DNA from: Acanthaster planci
Taxonomy: Eukaryota; Echinodermata; Asteroidea; Valvatida; Acanthasteridae
Length of the DNA: 64,000 nucleotides
Assembly (NCBI RefSeq): GCF_001949145.1
Contig: NW_019091375.1
Span: forward strand, 3,039,854 to 3,103,853
Direction of reading: 5' to 3'
Positions within the stretch are counted from its first letter, which is position 1, and each line of letters starts with the position of its first letter. This document shows positions 1-13,100 of the stretch, piece after piece. Under the pieces are notes generated by a model. It was given only the letters and a program-made list of their open reading frames with translations. It had not been told where the DNA came from and did no database searches. The position numbers and the translations under genes are program-made.

Positions 1-3000
1 ATTTTATGTGCTAATGTGAAGCTTTCCATGCTTATTTACATCTGATGTTAAGAAAGCAAGCAAGAACTAAAAAAACCTTCAATGCCATTCTGACTTTAAA
101 AAATGCGAAGTGTATAGTGAAGTTGATTGGAACCATGGTTTATTCATTGATTCGTACGCTTACATGCACTTTTACCGGTGGTGTTTAATTACAGGATTTT
201 AAGATCTGTTACAGAACAGCGGTACCCGAAACACAAACCTGGTTAGTTTGGCATTGTTCTTATTTGGGGTTCAAGAGTCCTTTTATTCATTATTTGTTAT
301 TTTTAACACATTTTAAAAACATTTTCTTAAGCATACCGGTAATTGGTGTTCATTTTGGTTTAACCCTGAATATTATTAAACAAGTTAGAACAATGTTCAC
401 ATATATCTTGTGATGTATTCAGTCAAGAAAGTGAAAGTGCCTTAACTGAACTGGATACAGTAAGCCTTTTAACTTTTATTCGATACTAATCGTTAAGAAC
501 TGTTGAGTCACATTTCGTGTGTTGAATGTTACAATCACTCTTACCTCTTTATCTCAGAATTCAGTTAAAACACATTTGAGTCAACAGATATAAGGTAGCA
601 CCACAGATAATTTGTTTTAATCTTTAAACATCCTCCATAACGTGAACATGCTAACAAAATAATAATGGATTTAATTTGTTTGATCAGTTGTAGCCTATGT
701 TGTGGGAGCTGATACACCTACTTGCAAAGAAAATACTAAACCCTAAAACAAAAACAAGCAAATCAGATCCAACGCCTGGCGGATATACTTGTGATATGTA
801 TGTGTATACTGTTAAATTTGCATTGCTGAGTTGCTCTGGTGAATCGAGAATTGGTATATAGGAGATTATGTGTCCATTCAGGCTGATTTAGGTGTTAGTG
901 AGCAAGAGAGGACATTTTGAACCCTACGTAGCGAAATCCATCACGTTCTCTGTGTAACGAGTGAATTTGAAGAATCTGGTTGAATTTGTAAAACATGATA
1001 TTTAATATTCACTTTTTAGTCCTTGCAACTAGGCCTACTCTTTATCTGTTGCCGATTGGCAGTTCATCCGCTTTATTTTCACTGACATGCAAATAAACAG
1101 TAAAAGTAAAATAAATGTTTTGATTGATCAGACGTAGAAAGAGAAACAATTTCTTTTAGTCGACTTTTAATCGAAGTTTTTGTCAACTATAAAGTGTATA
1201 TGAACTTTGGAAAAGTGCGTATATGTGCTGTGATGTCTGTTCTCTCTTTTTTTTAAAATTTATTTCCTACAGCATGATTTGGGATCAGATTGCCAAGTGG
1301 TATTTCATGCTATAGATTAGAAAAACACTTCAAGAATGAAAATGGAACTGAACACCCCAAAATCAAATAAGCCTGATACAGCATGACCCAGCACCGTCTA
1401 ACAGAACTTTCACTCTGTTTTTAGGGTGGGTAGTTTGTGTTAATTTTCCCCCAATTTTGTATTTCTTATTTATAACCACCCTTTTACTCTTCAGAGTTAA
1501 AAATCAAACTTTTAAATTCACCGGAGTCTAATAAGCGTGTACGCATAATCCAAAGGTTAGACACATTAGCAATTGTGACGTAAGGCCTTGCTTGGGCTTG
1601 ATCTTGACTTGTGATCTCATCTGTTTAACGCTTTAAACCAGAGTTGAAAGGCTTTTCCAGGAGACCTTTAGGATTTTATTCTAAAAAGATATATGTGTTA
1701 AACCGTAAAAAGTTTACCATATGCAAATGCGTTTTGAATCTGAATGTAACGAGTCTAGGCTTATTTGGAACTTGCCTTTAAGAACTTGGGACTTGAATTG
1801 AGACTCATTTCTTACACGGGGGATTTGCTGAAACATTAAATTTTGTGTCAATTACCTTTATGGCGACCTTTGAAGGATAAAATCAGTCACCAAAGACGCA
1901 CCCGGGCCACGCGCACCACGTGCTGGTGGCGCAGCCATATTTTCGTGGGATGACGTTTACATCAGATAACTTCGAGAATAAATACAAATTTGAGTTGTCC
2001 GCATCCTGACTGTTTAAGTCCCCAAGTCATTAAGGCACGAAACACGAAAGTGTGTAGGCCTACCTAATCATATAAAACTTTACTTTCTCTACTGTGGCAA
2101 CATTGTAGTGATTATTTCCCGCTTTGTATTCATTCTTGTGGTGTCTTTTTGAACACAATCACTTTACTGAGATTTTTAAAATTCTTGCTACCTAAAGGTT
2201 TCTTTCTTGTGATAAATAAAAATCAGCCACTTATATGGTACGTTCACCTTCGTGTAGCAAATCTTGTCTTTTCGCAGATCGTGTTTTGCGTGGCGTGACA
2301 TGTCGCAGAATTTCGGGGCTGTTTTCACTCTTTCTGATGACGATACTTTCTGTGGTCACGTGGTTATTACAAACAGACAATGATTAGACCATCCATGAAT
2401 GGGTGAGTGGTAGCAGTCAGGATAGCCTGAAAGCAGGATTTGTTGCGGTCCTGGCATGTAGTGCGTGTCCTACCGCGCCGACGCAGCACACATGCAACAT
2501 AGGAGGAGGAGAATGGTGACGAGATAAACTCGGCCTACGAGATAAAAACGGTCTTTTTCTATTTACAATTATTCTAAATATATGAGACCTCATTATTAGG
2601 ATGTCTTCCTGTCACCAACATAGATAACAGTCCTAATCCTTGAGAGGGGGGCGGTTCCCAAATAGGGCAGGACCTCTAATGTTCGGTTTCTCTGCACTTA
2701 GCTGTATGCGCCGTGGGTCGAAACCGCCTGATGTCCCTGAGCTTGGAGGGTGGTGCATTTACGGCCGCACATCGGTTCTAGCGATACTTGTTTTACCCAC
2801 ACAGGCAGGAGGGTTATCCACGCAAGACAAGGGCCACGTCGGATGAAGTTCACAAAGGACAGTGTCCACACAGGAAGCAGGTGTCCGCACAGGACAGTGT
2901 CCACACAGGACACAACTAGGGAAATTCTCTTGGTCCAACTACTATAGCAAGGTATCCCATTTTGTTGCGATACAGGCTGCACTGTTTAGGGGCTGAGTCC

Positions 3001-3237
3001 ACTTATCACTCAAAAGGGAACCCTTTTATTTAAATTCAAATAAAAATGATTTAAATACATGTACACCTACAATACAAATAATAACAAAACAATAATATGG
3101 TAGCTTTCCCTGAAAATGTTACATAAGTAAACGTATACTATACAATACTCCAATCCCTTTTTGAGCCAATCATCTATAAATAGGTAAGACAGCTTTGAAT
3201 TTCCCTCTTACTCAAAGTGGTGACCAAAGATCGTATA
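1..3237. other. Intergenic, no gene recognised
   Basis: A+T-rich DNA without convincing exons. At about 2858-2912 there is a short imperfect tandem repeat of a GTGTCCACACAGGACA type unit. TAGGCCTA-type motifs occur near 1029 and 2056. Confidence 0.5.
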
Positions 3238-3508
3238 GCGCCGAAGGCGCAAGATGGATAACTCTGCCCAAAAGGTGTAATTACCATGGGCGCCATTTGA
3301 GCAAGTGATACGCCTGCGCAGTTTATCATAATGCTTAGGCGCAGGCTCACCAGGTTCACATGCCAGCCGCGGCGCCAGCGTCTGTGCATTAATGTGCATT
3401 GTGCAAGCGTATCACTTGCTCAAATGGCGCCATGCGATTACAACGTTTTACGTGTGTTCAAAGTGAAATTCGCCATCTTGCGCCGCCATATTGCGGCGCA
3501 AGATGGCG
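3238..3508. repeat. MITE-like inverted repeat with terminal palindrome
   Basis: Arms at about 3246-3318 and 3402-3485 are inverted copies sharing ATGGCGCCATTTGAGCAAG, TGATACGC and GCGCAAGATGG. At the right end 3471-3508 is a perfect 16-bp-arm palindrome around CATATT containing CAAGATGGCG. No coding capacity, so a non-autonomous DNA element is likely. Confidence 0.65.
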
Positions 3509-4593
3509 AACCTATGTCAAACCTATGTGATAAAGGAAAACAAACATCTCACTCACAGATTCCAACTGGCATAGTTTCCTCTCTTTAAAGCTGGGATACT
3601 TTGCAACACCATGCTTAAATCACCAACTTGGGTGTTTCTGCCCAGTAGTGCTGCATGTTCCTGTGTGCACATGTACATGTACACATGCACTGCATATTAT
3701 ACACAAAGCATGTAAATCAGTCAAAGAAGCAAATTAGCCCAGCCCATGGCTGCCGTCGGTTGAAGATCTGATTTCTCAACGTTACGTTACATTACGTTAC
3801 GTTACATGTACGTTACATTTCCAAACAAAAGAAAGGTTGGTTTAAAATCAAACATTTGAATTGTTCCCAGGTTTTCCACACATGCTGCATATCTTTAAAA
3901 ATTGAAAAGTTTGAAAAAAGGTTACTATGTTACGTTTAAGCTATTACAAATTGTCCTTTGTTAGTTTGGTGAATTTCAATTTTGGCTCTCTGTCGACGGT
4001 CGGCCATGATTTACGTATGCACATGTGCACGTTCACGTACATGTAATCTGACAATGCACGTAAACGTATACATGCACTACTACAGACAAATGATTCTCGT
4101 GCAAAATATTCAATTCGTAATAACTTACAAATATTACCGGTGTTTTTAATGGGTCTTAATGCACACTTTATTTCCTTTGTTTGCATAAACTGGAGAAGTT
4201 GTTTTAAATGAAAGGAAAGACTGTTGACTTATTTTCTCTCAAATCTCCTCTTGTTTATTTATTTTTAATCATTTTTTCAGAATTTGTTTCGAATTTTGGC
4301 ATTTGAATTCATATAATACGGAGGTATAATATTGTCTGATCAATTTTCAGTTATCAAGTTATCTTGGTGAACTTTATTTTTTTGTAATTTGTTAACAATA
4401 AATTATGGTCTCCAGCATGGAAAGAAGTGTTGAAACGAATTCCCGACCTCGGAATCCACCGTAAAGTGGTGCACAAGGGCATGGGAGTGAACACAGTCAA
4501 GCGGAGTCTAACTGGACATGAGTTCTCTGTAGGCCTACGTGTTGTATTACTACACCGCGTTCGTTTAGCCAACAAGCATATGGCATTGATTTC

Positions 4594-5165
4594 TGTTACG
4601 ATCCAAAAAAGTCCAAACTATTTAATCATTCTGAAGCTTCAATTTTCTCCGATGCAACAAAGAAATCAAACAAGATCACACTGATACAAATAACAAGGAA
4701 CAAATAAACAAGTATGATTTAATGAGAATGTTAGAACACTTAAAAATAAAGGGAACTGTTGACCAGAACAAGAACAAGTTGACAAGGAATATATCGTTAT
4801 AAACAAGGTTTTTTACGGGCGAGAACTTGGCAATGCAAGACCGTTAGACTCCACAGATGGCAGAAAACACAGTGCAAAAATAAGCTATTACGGGGACGAA
4901 GACCACGTCAAATAAGACTGACCGGGATCGAAACGAAACGGCAAGGGTGTGATGACCGTCGTAAATACGGGAACTTGATGATCTCACAAACTGGAACTGG
5001 ATTCAGTTTACAAACTGTCTATTCCGGAACAAAATTCAGCTTTGCTCTTCACTTGGTCTGGACGAACTTTTCTTACAAGTCTCGCTCGACAGACGACTCG
5101 CCGCCACAGGTTGAAATGGTACAGAAGTCAACAAGTCAAAGACTTCTCACAGCCTGCATACGGTA
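4594..5165 (+). repeat. Dispersed repeat, copy 1 (possible solo LTR)
   Basis: Shares long blocks, including GACCGGGATCGAAACGAAAC and AAGTCAACAAGTCAAAGACT, with the reverse complement of 32390-32967. Begins TGTTACGATCC, LTR-like, but terminal inverted bases and target duplications were not established. Its open frame of 159 codons is probably incidental. Confidence 0.6.
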
Positions 5166-5169
5166 TTCG

Positions 5170-7080
5170 AAATCTCTCTTGAGGTGTGTGTTTCCCAGTC
5201 TTTCCCGATTTTATAGTCTACAATTCTTCCAGAGATTTCTCTCATTACGTAGGGTTCTTAAAATACATTTCTTAGCATTATTTAATCTTATGAGGAAACC
5301 CAAGAATATATACCGGAAATATCGCCAGCTTTCTTGTAATTTCCACGTACAACGAGAATATTCATTACTATTCATTCACTGTGGCCTGGGGTCAAAGCGG
5401 GTCACACACAGAATCGTGGGCGTAAACCGAACATTTCATCTGCGCAATACATGAAAGAGACCGAGTTGAAACAAAAAAAAATACTGTACTCGATAAAAAT
5501 GGAGTGTTCATATTTACAACTATATATATTTACTCTCTATCCTGGTAAGGTACGTGGGACAACTGGGTTCAAAGATTCTTGCTAGTCTGAAAAATTATAT
5601 GTGGTACATTTCAACAGGAGGGCATACAGACAAATCTAGGAAGTGTTACAGTGGCTGAATTCGCCAAACAATTAGAGTCAAGGTACACTTGTTAGTTCTA
5701 CACAGGAATTGGTGGCTAGACAAGCAGCATGCTCACAAAACCAACCCACTGCCAGACACTGATGGCGACCGTCGGTAGGTTATAGCGAGAAATTGTGCAG
5801 TTGTACAAGATTACACTGCACGTATATATTTATTGAAACTTAATATCTGTATTGTTAATCATTTTTCCGTTGTTTTCAACACATGCAGCCCTTAGCTTTA
5901 TGTTTTGGTAAATGTTATAAAGTCACTGAAAAGCTAACCAGAACTCTGGAAATACTTGCCTGTATTCCTCTTCAATAGCAAAACTAGACATACCAAAATC
6001 TTTAATCCTCTTAAATGACTCTGGTCACACCTAACACAACATAAGTTCAGTATCCATGGTCAGTATTTAGTGGGAGGCTCAAAAGCTTACTTGCGTCCTA
6101 AAATGGTGCTAGATACACGGAGCTACGTACAGTTCACGGAAAGCTAGTGCACTGGCCGGAATATATGCCGGCTCTGCTATCAGTGAAATCTCTATGATGT
6201 TGCCTATAAAAATAGCAATTCATATCGTACACATTTAGTGTCAATTTCATCTGCCTAACGTTTCACAAACATGGAAATATAAAGAAAGCTTTCAAGATAT
6301 GTGTTTATCCATTGGCATAAGTTACACACATTACTTTTAGAAAACATTTTTAAATATTCCATAAAAATGCAAAAACGTAAGCATATCCGCCTTTAGCTTT
6401 TATACTTCATTGCCTGATAGTTTTTACAACACCTCGGCAATAGATTCTGTGTACTTGATTGGCCTAGGGATAGCCACATGACGCGCTTTATTTGTTATTT
6501 TGCTGCATGCGGCAAATGCAATTATACACGTGTAACCAAAGTAGAGCTGTATCACAGATCTATGAGCTCTTTACTCTACCCATAACAGCCGAAAAACTAT
6601 ACGCATAACAACCGCCACTGCGCACACCTTGAAGCGCTACCGCCAAACGGCTTGATAAGATTTTGAAAACCAGCAACAGTGTAGGAAAAATATTTGTTCT
6701 TGTATACAATAATACAAAAAACCAAAGTTCAAACCTTTATTGTTAAGCTGTGTGCCTAGCAAGCAATGACGTCCGCTGCGGTATATATAAGTAACCTGGT
6801 TTGACAGAGGGCACTCTCAAGTATGTTATAAGCACTCAAGATTGAGTGCATATACGCCACTTTTCAGTAAAAAGGATCTCTCATTAAAACTTGTTTCTAT
6901 CAACATTTCAATCAAAATCAGGGAGATGCGCCTTTTTTGGTATTTCAGCTAGTCTTGAGATCAGAGTACAAAGTAAGGGGACACATTGTATTCCCTGAAA
7001 TCACAGGTGATTTGGGAGTCCACGATGAGGCGATAGTTACCTGTAACACCTTATATTTACATATTTCTTTAGCCTAAGGC
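5170..7080. other. Intergenic, nothing recognised
   Basis: No exon-like open frames, RNA genes or strong repeats seen. A TATATATA-rich tract lies near 6782. Confidence 0.4.
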
Positions 7081-7085
7081 TTCAA

Positions 7086-7380
7086 ACATTCGTTCATGTT
7101 TTATGGCATATTGATACATAACTTGGTTTCCCTATTCAACAAAGCGCAACATGACTGTGTTCTAACATTTGATAATGCCCGATACGATTTGATAATGCCT
7201 GCTGCAAAAACGCACTGGCACCTGGGCCCAATTTCACGGAGCTGCTTAACAGCAGAAAATTGTGCTCCAGGAGCAGTTTTGACATATACGCAACGCTTGG
7301 CGCAAATGTTGACGCGCATATGGAAAACCGCCAACAGTTCTATCCAACAGATGTTTCAAAGGATTGCTATTTGAAAGCGC
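7086..7380. repeat. Fragment of a dispersed repeat (TTGATAATGCC / ACGCAACGCTTGGCG)
   Basis: Contains TTGATAATGCCCG and CAACGCTTGGCG motifs that recur near 42700-42770 and 45430-45480. Also holds a GGGCCCAATTTCACGGAGC segment of a type I associate with echinoderm interspersed repeats. The open frames on both strands here are not convincing genes. Confidence 0.4.
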
Positions 7381-7419
7381 CGATCCATTAAAGGTCCATT
7401 AAAGGAGAAAAGTCAATAT

Positions 7420-7530
7420 TTGCAAGTCTAAGCCAAGTCACAAGTCATTTGGTCAAGTCACAAGTCAAGTTACCAGTCATTTGATGACAAGTCAAGTCAA
7501 GTCAAGTAACTAGTCAATTTGGCCACAAGT
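7420..7530. repeat. AAGTC-rich tandem repeat
   Basis: Irregular tandem array of AAGTCAAGTCACAAGTCAT-type units. Diverged pieces recur at about 7730-7775 and 8925-9005. Confidence 0.7.
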
Positions 7531-7539
7531 CTCAGTGTC

Positions 7540-10099
7540 GAAGTTGTCGAAGTACAGGACACGTTGCGCGATATGTGATTTCAAGTGATTCAGACGTGGC
7601 CTTGGGCAGACAAGACTGAAGTAGAAATCGCGAGCCGAAGAGCTTACGCTATTAAGAACGCAAATCGGTAATGGTGGGCCTAATGTAAAACTTTAATGGG
7701 TTCAAGAATTTTTCTGCCTTGCGTTGGTACAAAGTCACAATGTGCAAGTTCGAGTCAGGTCACAAGTCATTTTTTTGCGAGTGTAATCGGAGCGAGGGCA
7801 AAGGGGCACATGCCAAATTTAAACTAATCAACCCCACTCGCTGCACAACGGAACGGTTACCACTTTAACTAGGAGTTGGGTGAGAAACTAAATTCATAAG
7901 TGTTCATTTACACACATAACGGTGTTCAAAATGGAATATATCTGATTTATAACTGTCTGAACTATATACAAGAGCAAGTTAAACGTACAGTTCCAAATTT
8001 GGTTTAAAGGAGGAACGAGTCAAAAGTGGCGAAGTGGTTAAGGTATTAAGTTGCAAACTGATAAGTGAAGAAATAAATGAACCAGTTAACAAATCTATAA
8101 ATGAATCGGTAATGAGCGAATGAAGCTATACATGAACAAGCAAATGCGCCCATAATTGAAGGGGTAAATTAATCTATAAATGAACGACAGTCAAAAGGAA
8201 TAAACTGAACTGTATAACTACGCCAGATCTAAAATAACAAAGAAAATCATACTTTGACTTACAAATTTGCTCAAAATTAATGCCGGCGAAGTCAAGATTT
8301 CCCTCACGCTCATTTAATAGAAAACCTCCATTCTATTGGCATAAATATACTAATAAAATTACAAACGAATTATATTAATTCAAAATATAACTGCTTGCCA
8401 AGCAATATCGGCTCGAAATCCTCACGGCAACAATAGGATTAATTCAGAGTATAAGTTGCTGAAAGAAAACACAAATAATTATTATGGAGTTAGAATCCGC
8501 AGAGACCTCAAAATGTCACATTGCCTGTTGCCGCAAGCAAGGAATAGTTGAAAATCAACGAACAGTAGCGATCTGCCCAATCAGAAAACTTCCAATTGCG
8601 CAATGAGAATGCGGCCTCTATTGTTTATTATAATGTGCAGCATCTAAAGCTCGCGAACCAGTTCATTTACATGCCGCAAATACTTTATGCACTTGTCATT
8701 TGGAAAGGGCTTGTAATAGAAGGGGTTGCTATAAGCTATATAAAAAAGTTAACAAAAAGTCACAAAGGCCGCAAGAGGGTGATGGAAAAGAAGACGTGGC
8801 TCTGGGAAATCAAACAGGTGAGGCGTAACAAAACGTTGAATAGCTAGGGGGGAAGGACGTTATTTGCCAGGACCTGTTGGGTGAGGAGGTATTAAAGAAA
8901 CCGGACTGGTCACACAAGTACATGTTAAGTCAAAAGTTAAAACTGATAGTTACAACCAAGTCACCAGTTACAAAACTCGAGTCCCAGTCAAGTGACTCAA
9001 ATCTACAACTCTGCTGTTAGAAAACCTTACTTGAACCTATCGCTGAACGGTAGCCTTTCACTATTGAAAACTGATTAGTCTTGAGTGAATCATTCTATGC
9101 GGAAAATCACTGATATGGTCCACAGTCGCTGTGGATGGATCATTATCGTCCATCTGTAGCAAGGTATGAGACGGAGAGAACCCCCTTGCTTTGTGTTGGT
9201 CATTGTCTACCAGGAATCTGGGGAATTCCTTTCAGACATCTTGGGGGATGTGTTAAGTAACAATAGTCTGGAATGTGTATAGGGATAGGACATGTTGGGG
9301 GGTACTCATCGGTCTCATTTCTTGCTGGGTATATTATCGTCGTCAGCTGTTGTATGAGACCAGTATATTCAGCCTCTACGACTACGGATGTAGCGTTTTG
9401 NNNNNNNNNNNNNNNNNNNNNNNNNNNNNNNNNNNNNNNNNNNNNNNNNNNNNNNNNNNNNNNNNNNNNNNNNNNNNNNNNGGGGTGAAACTTTCGGAAG
9501 GATGGTCATTGTTGGAAACGCAAATCCATACATGGTTGTCCAGTTAATAGCGTCCATTGCCCAAGCGTAAGGATCGGGACTGCCAACATATTGGCAGCGG
9601 CTGTTGAAGGCTGACACACATGGATGCATGTGCAGCGATCGAGCCCTTGGAAGGTGTTCTGTACTACCGATGGGTTATATTGCCCCTGGATAGAGCATCT
9701 GCTATGAAATTCAGCTTACGGGCGACGTGAGGTACCGACAATGTTATGCTGTTCTGCACCACATCAGGAGATTCCTGGTATGTAAACAAGACTAGGGGAC
9801 CGTATGCCTCCATGGTATATGAGAACACAGTCAGAATTGACCAGAACTGTCTGGCTTTTTATCGTTAGATGAAAGTGAAGCAGAGCCTTCCTGACTGCCA
9901 AACATGGGTAATATTGACATGAAGGATCCTTGCGGGTACGAGACGGATGCGAGTAACCTAGGGCTTGGGTGCTGAGGGCGCTATTTACTATGGTATAAAA
10001 TAATAGTAGATTGGAGCTCTGGGATAGAGAAATATGTAAATGTAAGGTTTAACAGGTGAGAAAGTTCCAGAAGTGGACATACAATACCAAGACAAATTT
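7540..10099. other. Intergenic region 3' of gene A
   Basis: No convincing exon. Weak open frame at 8596-8847 on the plus strand lacks any recognisable motif. Contains the first assembly gap. Confidence 0.4.
9401..9481. other. Assembly gap (81 N)
   Basis: Run of N. Open frames crossing it are meaningless. Confidence 1.
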
Positions 10100-10195
10100 T
10101 CAGTCAATCTGGCCGATTTGACCCTGGTAATTTCCTAGACGTGGTCCAGTGACGTTGACATTCTTCAACTGAGTTTGGCTGACCATCCTGTATGT
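10100..10195 (-). CDS. Gene A exon 17: cytoplasmic tail and stop
   Basis: 96 bp from acceptor AATTTTCAG. It starts TYRMVSQ, contains [10 protein letters not shown] and ends QID then TGA. From VNVT onward it aligns without gaps to the gene B tail ([10 protein letters not shown] ... FD, stop), which supports it as coding. No clear AATAAA signal follows within about 150 bp. Confidence 0.68.
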   Translation of the reverse strand, partial: TYRMVSQTQLKNVNVTGPRLGNYQGQIGQID

Positions 10196-13100
10196 CTGAA
10201 AATTAGTAGACGTGAAACAAGAGGTTGGGTTGATTTTTTTAATGTTGTTGCTTCCAGGTGGCATGAAAACCCTGCAATTATTCACATCAAATAAAACGTT
10301 TGCGTAATTTCAACTAACACGTTATTTTGATAGAACTGTCAGACATACTAGTACGTAAACGATGTCAGTGAAGGTCGGTCTGTTTCTAGGATCCTCCTCC
10401 CAACAGTCTCGCATCAAAGTGTACCTAAAATCGTCAACAACAGTAAGAAATATATAGTAAGTCAACATTAAAATTAAGGGGGATCCTGTTACTCTAAATA
10501 GGATTGTTTGTAGTTAGAAAGGAGCCCCCTTCTTTGTCTGGTTTTAACTGAATCGCGTCAACACAACTTTCGAAATATTGTCCACTAAAAGGATATACAA
10601 AATGGACTCCGAATCAGAAACATGCAAAATTTCAAAAAATTGCCAGAGGGATGCAGCTCGCTCGCAAATTGCGATAAGTCATTCCACCGCCCTTCTATTT
10701 TTGGTATTGGAGTATGTCGCGTAACAAGTACGACATTTCAAATCGGGGCATCCGGGGCACACACATTTTCTTTGGGGACACCGGAAGCCAATGAGCTCCT
10801 GCTTTTACATAGGTTGTACAACCATTTAAATCGTCAACTGAGACGCCAGAGCATGAACCTTCACGGGGGACGTGCTACTTCCCCCCATACGCCTCTGCCG
10901 GAGGGAGGTCAGTCAGTAAACAAATCTTGGTAAAATTTTCATCATTAAAGGATACAGGGCTAAACGAAATTGCTTATGTATGCAAAGATTTAATGCATGA
11001 CAATCTAGTTATGAATATTTCCATGATTTCTAAATAAATAAATAAATGTATAAGCATCTTTATCAACTTTTTCGTTTGAATTAAACGAGCTGAACAAAAT
11101 TACGAATTAAACCGATTAGACATTAGTAGAAGAAAAGCAGCTCACGTGCTCAGGCATACGCATTCGTAACATACTAGGGATTGAAAGAAAATAGAAAAAT
11201 ATAAAGAAGTTACATGCAAGTCATGCTCTACACGAATATGAAATATTTACATTTCGTCCAGACAGTTGTCAGGCTTTGGCAAGCGATATCCTTTCTTAAG
11301 CATTTCAGTTAGCATCTCGTTCCGGATAGACGGATAAGGCGTTCCTCCTACAAAAGACAAGTTAGTTTGTATCATTACTGTAGAGCGATGTGTAATTATA
11401 GTAAAAGGTTGCAGAAGAGCCTGGAGTCCCAATGGTTAGAGCAAATTTTGACTGAAACTTTTGGTGGTTACATTTATGCCAAAAGCATAAAGGTTTGGGG
11501 ACAAATCGACCTGTGCAACATTTAACCTCATTATTTTCTTTTGATCAGAGCGTTACTTTAGTTAAGTCATTTATTCCATAGTGAAAGCAAGATACATTGA
11601 GCTCGTACCAAATTCTGTAGATTGGAAAAAACATTGCATACTTACCGAGAGTGGCCATTTCCCACAAAAGAATTCCAAATGACCATCTGAAGAGAATTAT
11701 CAAAGAAATCAATACCTTTTAAACATCTTTTTGTGGCGGGAAGGGTGTTTTGGTTTTGTGTTAGTTTGTTTCTTGGCTGAGCTGGGCTTAGCTTGGCTCA
11801 GATTTACAGACCAATGTATTCTTGCCTAGCTCACAGGTATCTGTTTTAGAGAGCAGACAGTCCACCAGTCTCTTAAGGGTTGTTACTGAAGGTTGGAAAG
11901 GTTAATGCAAATACAACTAAGAATAGCAGGGTTAATTAATGAGACAGCAAGCGGTAATCCACCTGGCGTCTCAACATGGCTGCCAGGACTGCAGTATGGG
12001 CATGGAAGGAGGTATATTGGGAAATTAATTTAGTGGACCGACCGGCGAATAATGAAAACGCCGACAGTACAGACTGCGTCAAATAGCGCAGAGACGCTTA
12101 CAACAACAGTTCAAACTTACACGTCACTTTGAGTGGTGTAAACCTGATGAATCATCGATTCAATGGCCAACCAGCGGAGTGGTACACGCTTCTGTCGAAA
12201 TAGTATTAAATTGGCATAAATTACGTTCGTGTTTTCAAAAATTTCGTTCAAGGAACATTTATGTTGAATTTTAACGGAAAGAAAGGGCACGACCGTTTTA
12301 TTTGGGTTGAATGCATTGATTTTTCTGGCCGTTGAAGATGCCGTTAGAGAAGCTTTAATCTTCAGTCTATATCTGAAATTGTTTAAATTTCAGTGATAGA
12401 CTGAATATAGTTCCTCGCCTTTAACCTCTGCTGCCTGGGTTCGATTATCAGCTCGATCCACATGTAGACTGAATTTTCAGTCCCTATCCGGGACCCAAAA
12501 TATTGTTATATTATTATCTGGTGTGTTCCTCCCACCTCCAAACCTATACTGCTCCTTATTGTTTCCGCTATATACATGTGGCACCATTGTATGCCATCAG
12601 CTCGACCACTTGTAATGTTTTCATTGTACATCGCATTTGAACATAACTGTAATTTGCACTTGATATATGAATAAATTGAATTAAGTTAAAACAATAAGGA
12701 GAAAAGTAAAGAATCAAAACAATTTTCTGCTCCTGATTCCGATGTTCTATTCCATGTACATGTTGGAACTGCAACATGTTCACGAGTGGGTATGACGTTG
12801 GAATGGCAAATTGACATCAAAATTCGAGTACATAGCTAGGATTTCGGGTCTCAGTCTTCAAAGACCTGAGGCAAAAATGATACAAACAAAATGTCATCAA
12901 ACGTTACCCCTGATGTCTGGACATAGACATCCTGTCCTCTTGACATTCCAAAATCTGACACCTTGGCAATCATACCCTCTCCAATGAGAATGTTTCTTGC
13001 AGCTAAATCCCGGTGAATCACCTGTAAGTAACCAGGCAATCTTAGATTTTCGCATTATTAATAAAAGCCGTGATTTTAAGTGGGCACTGCCACTTTCTGC

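Noticed and set aside
4975-5454. 159-codon open frame
   Set aside because: Lies in a dispersed repeat whose second copy does not keep the full frame, and no domain is recognisable.
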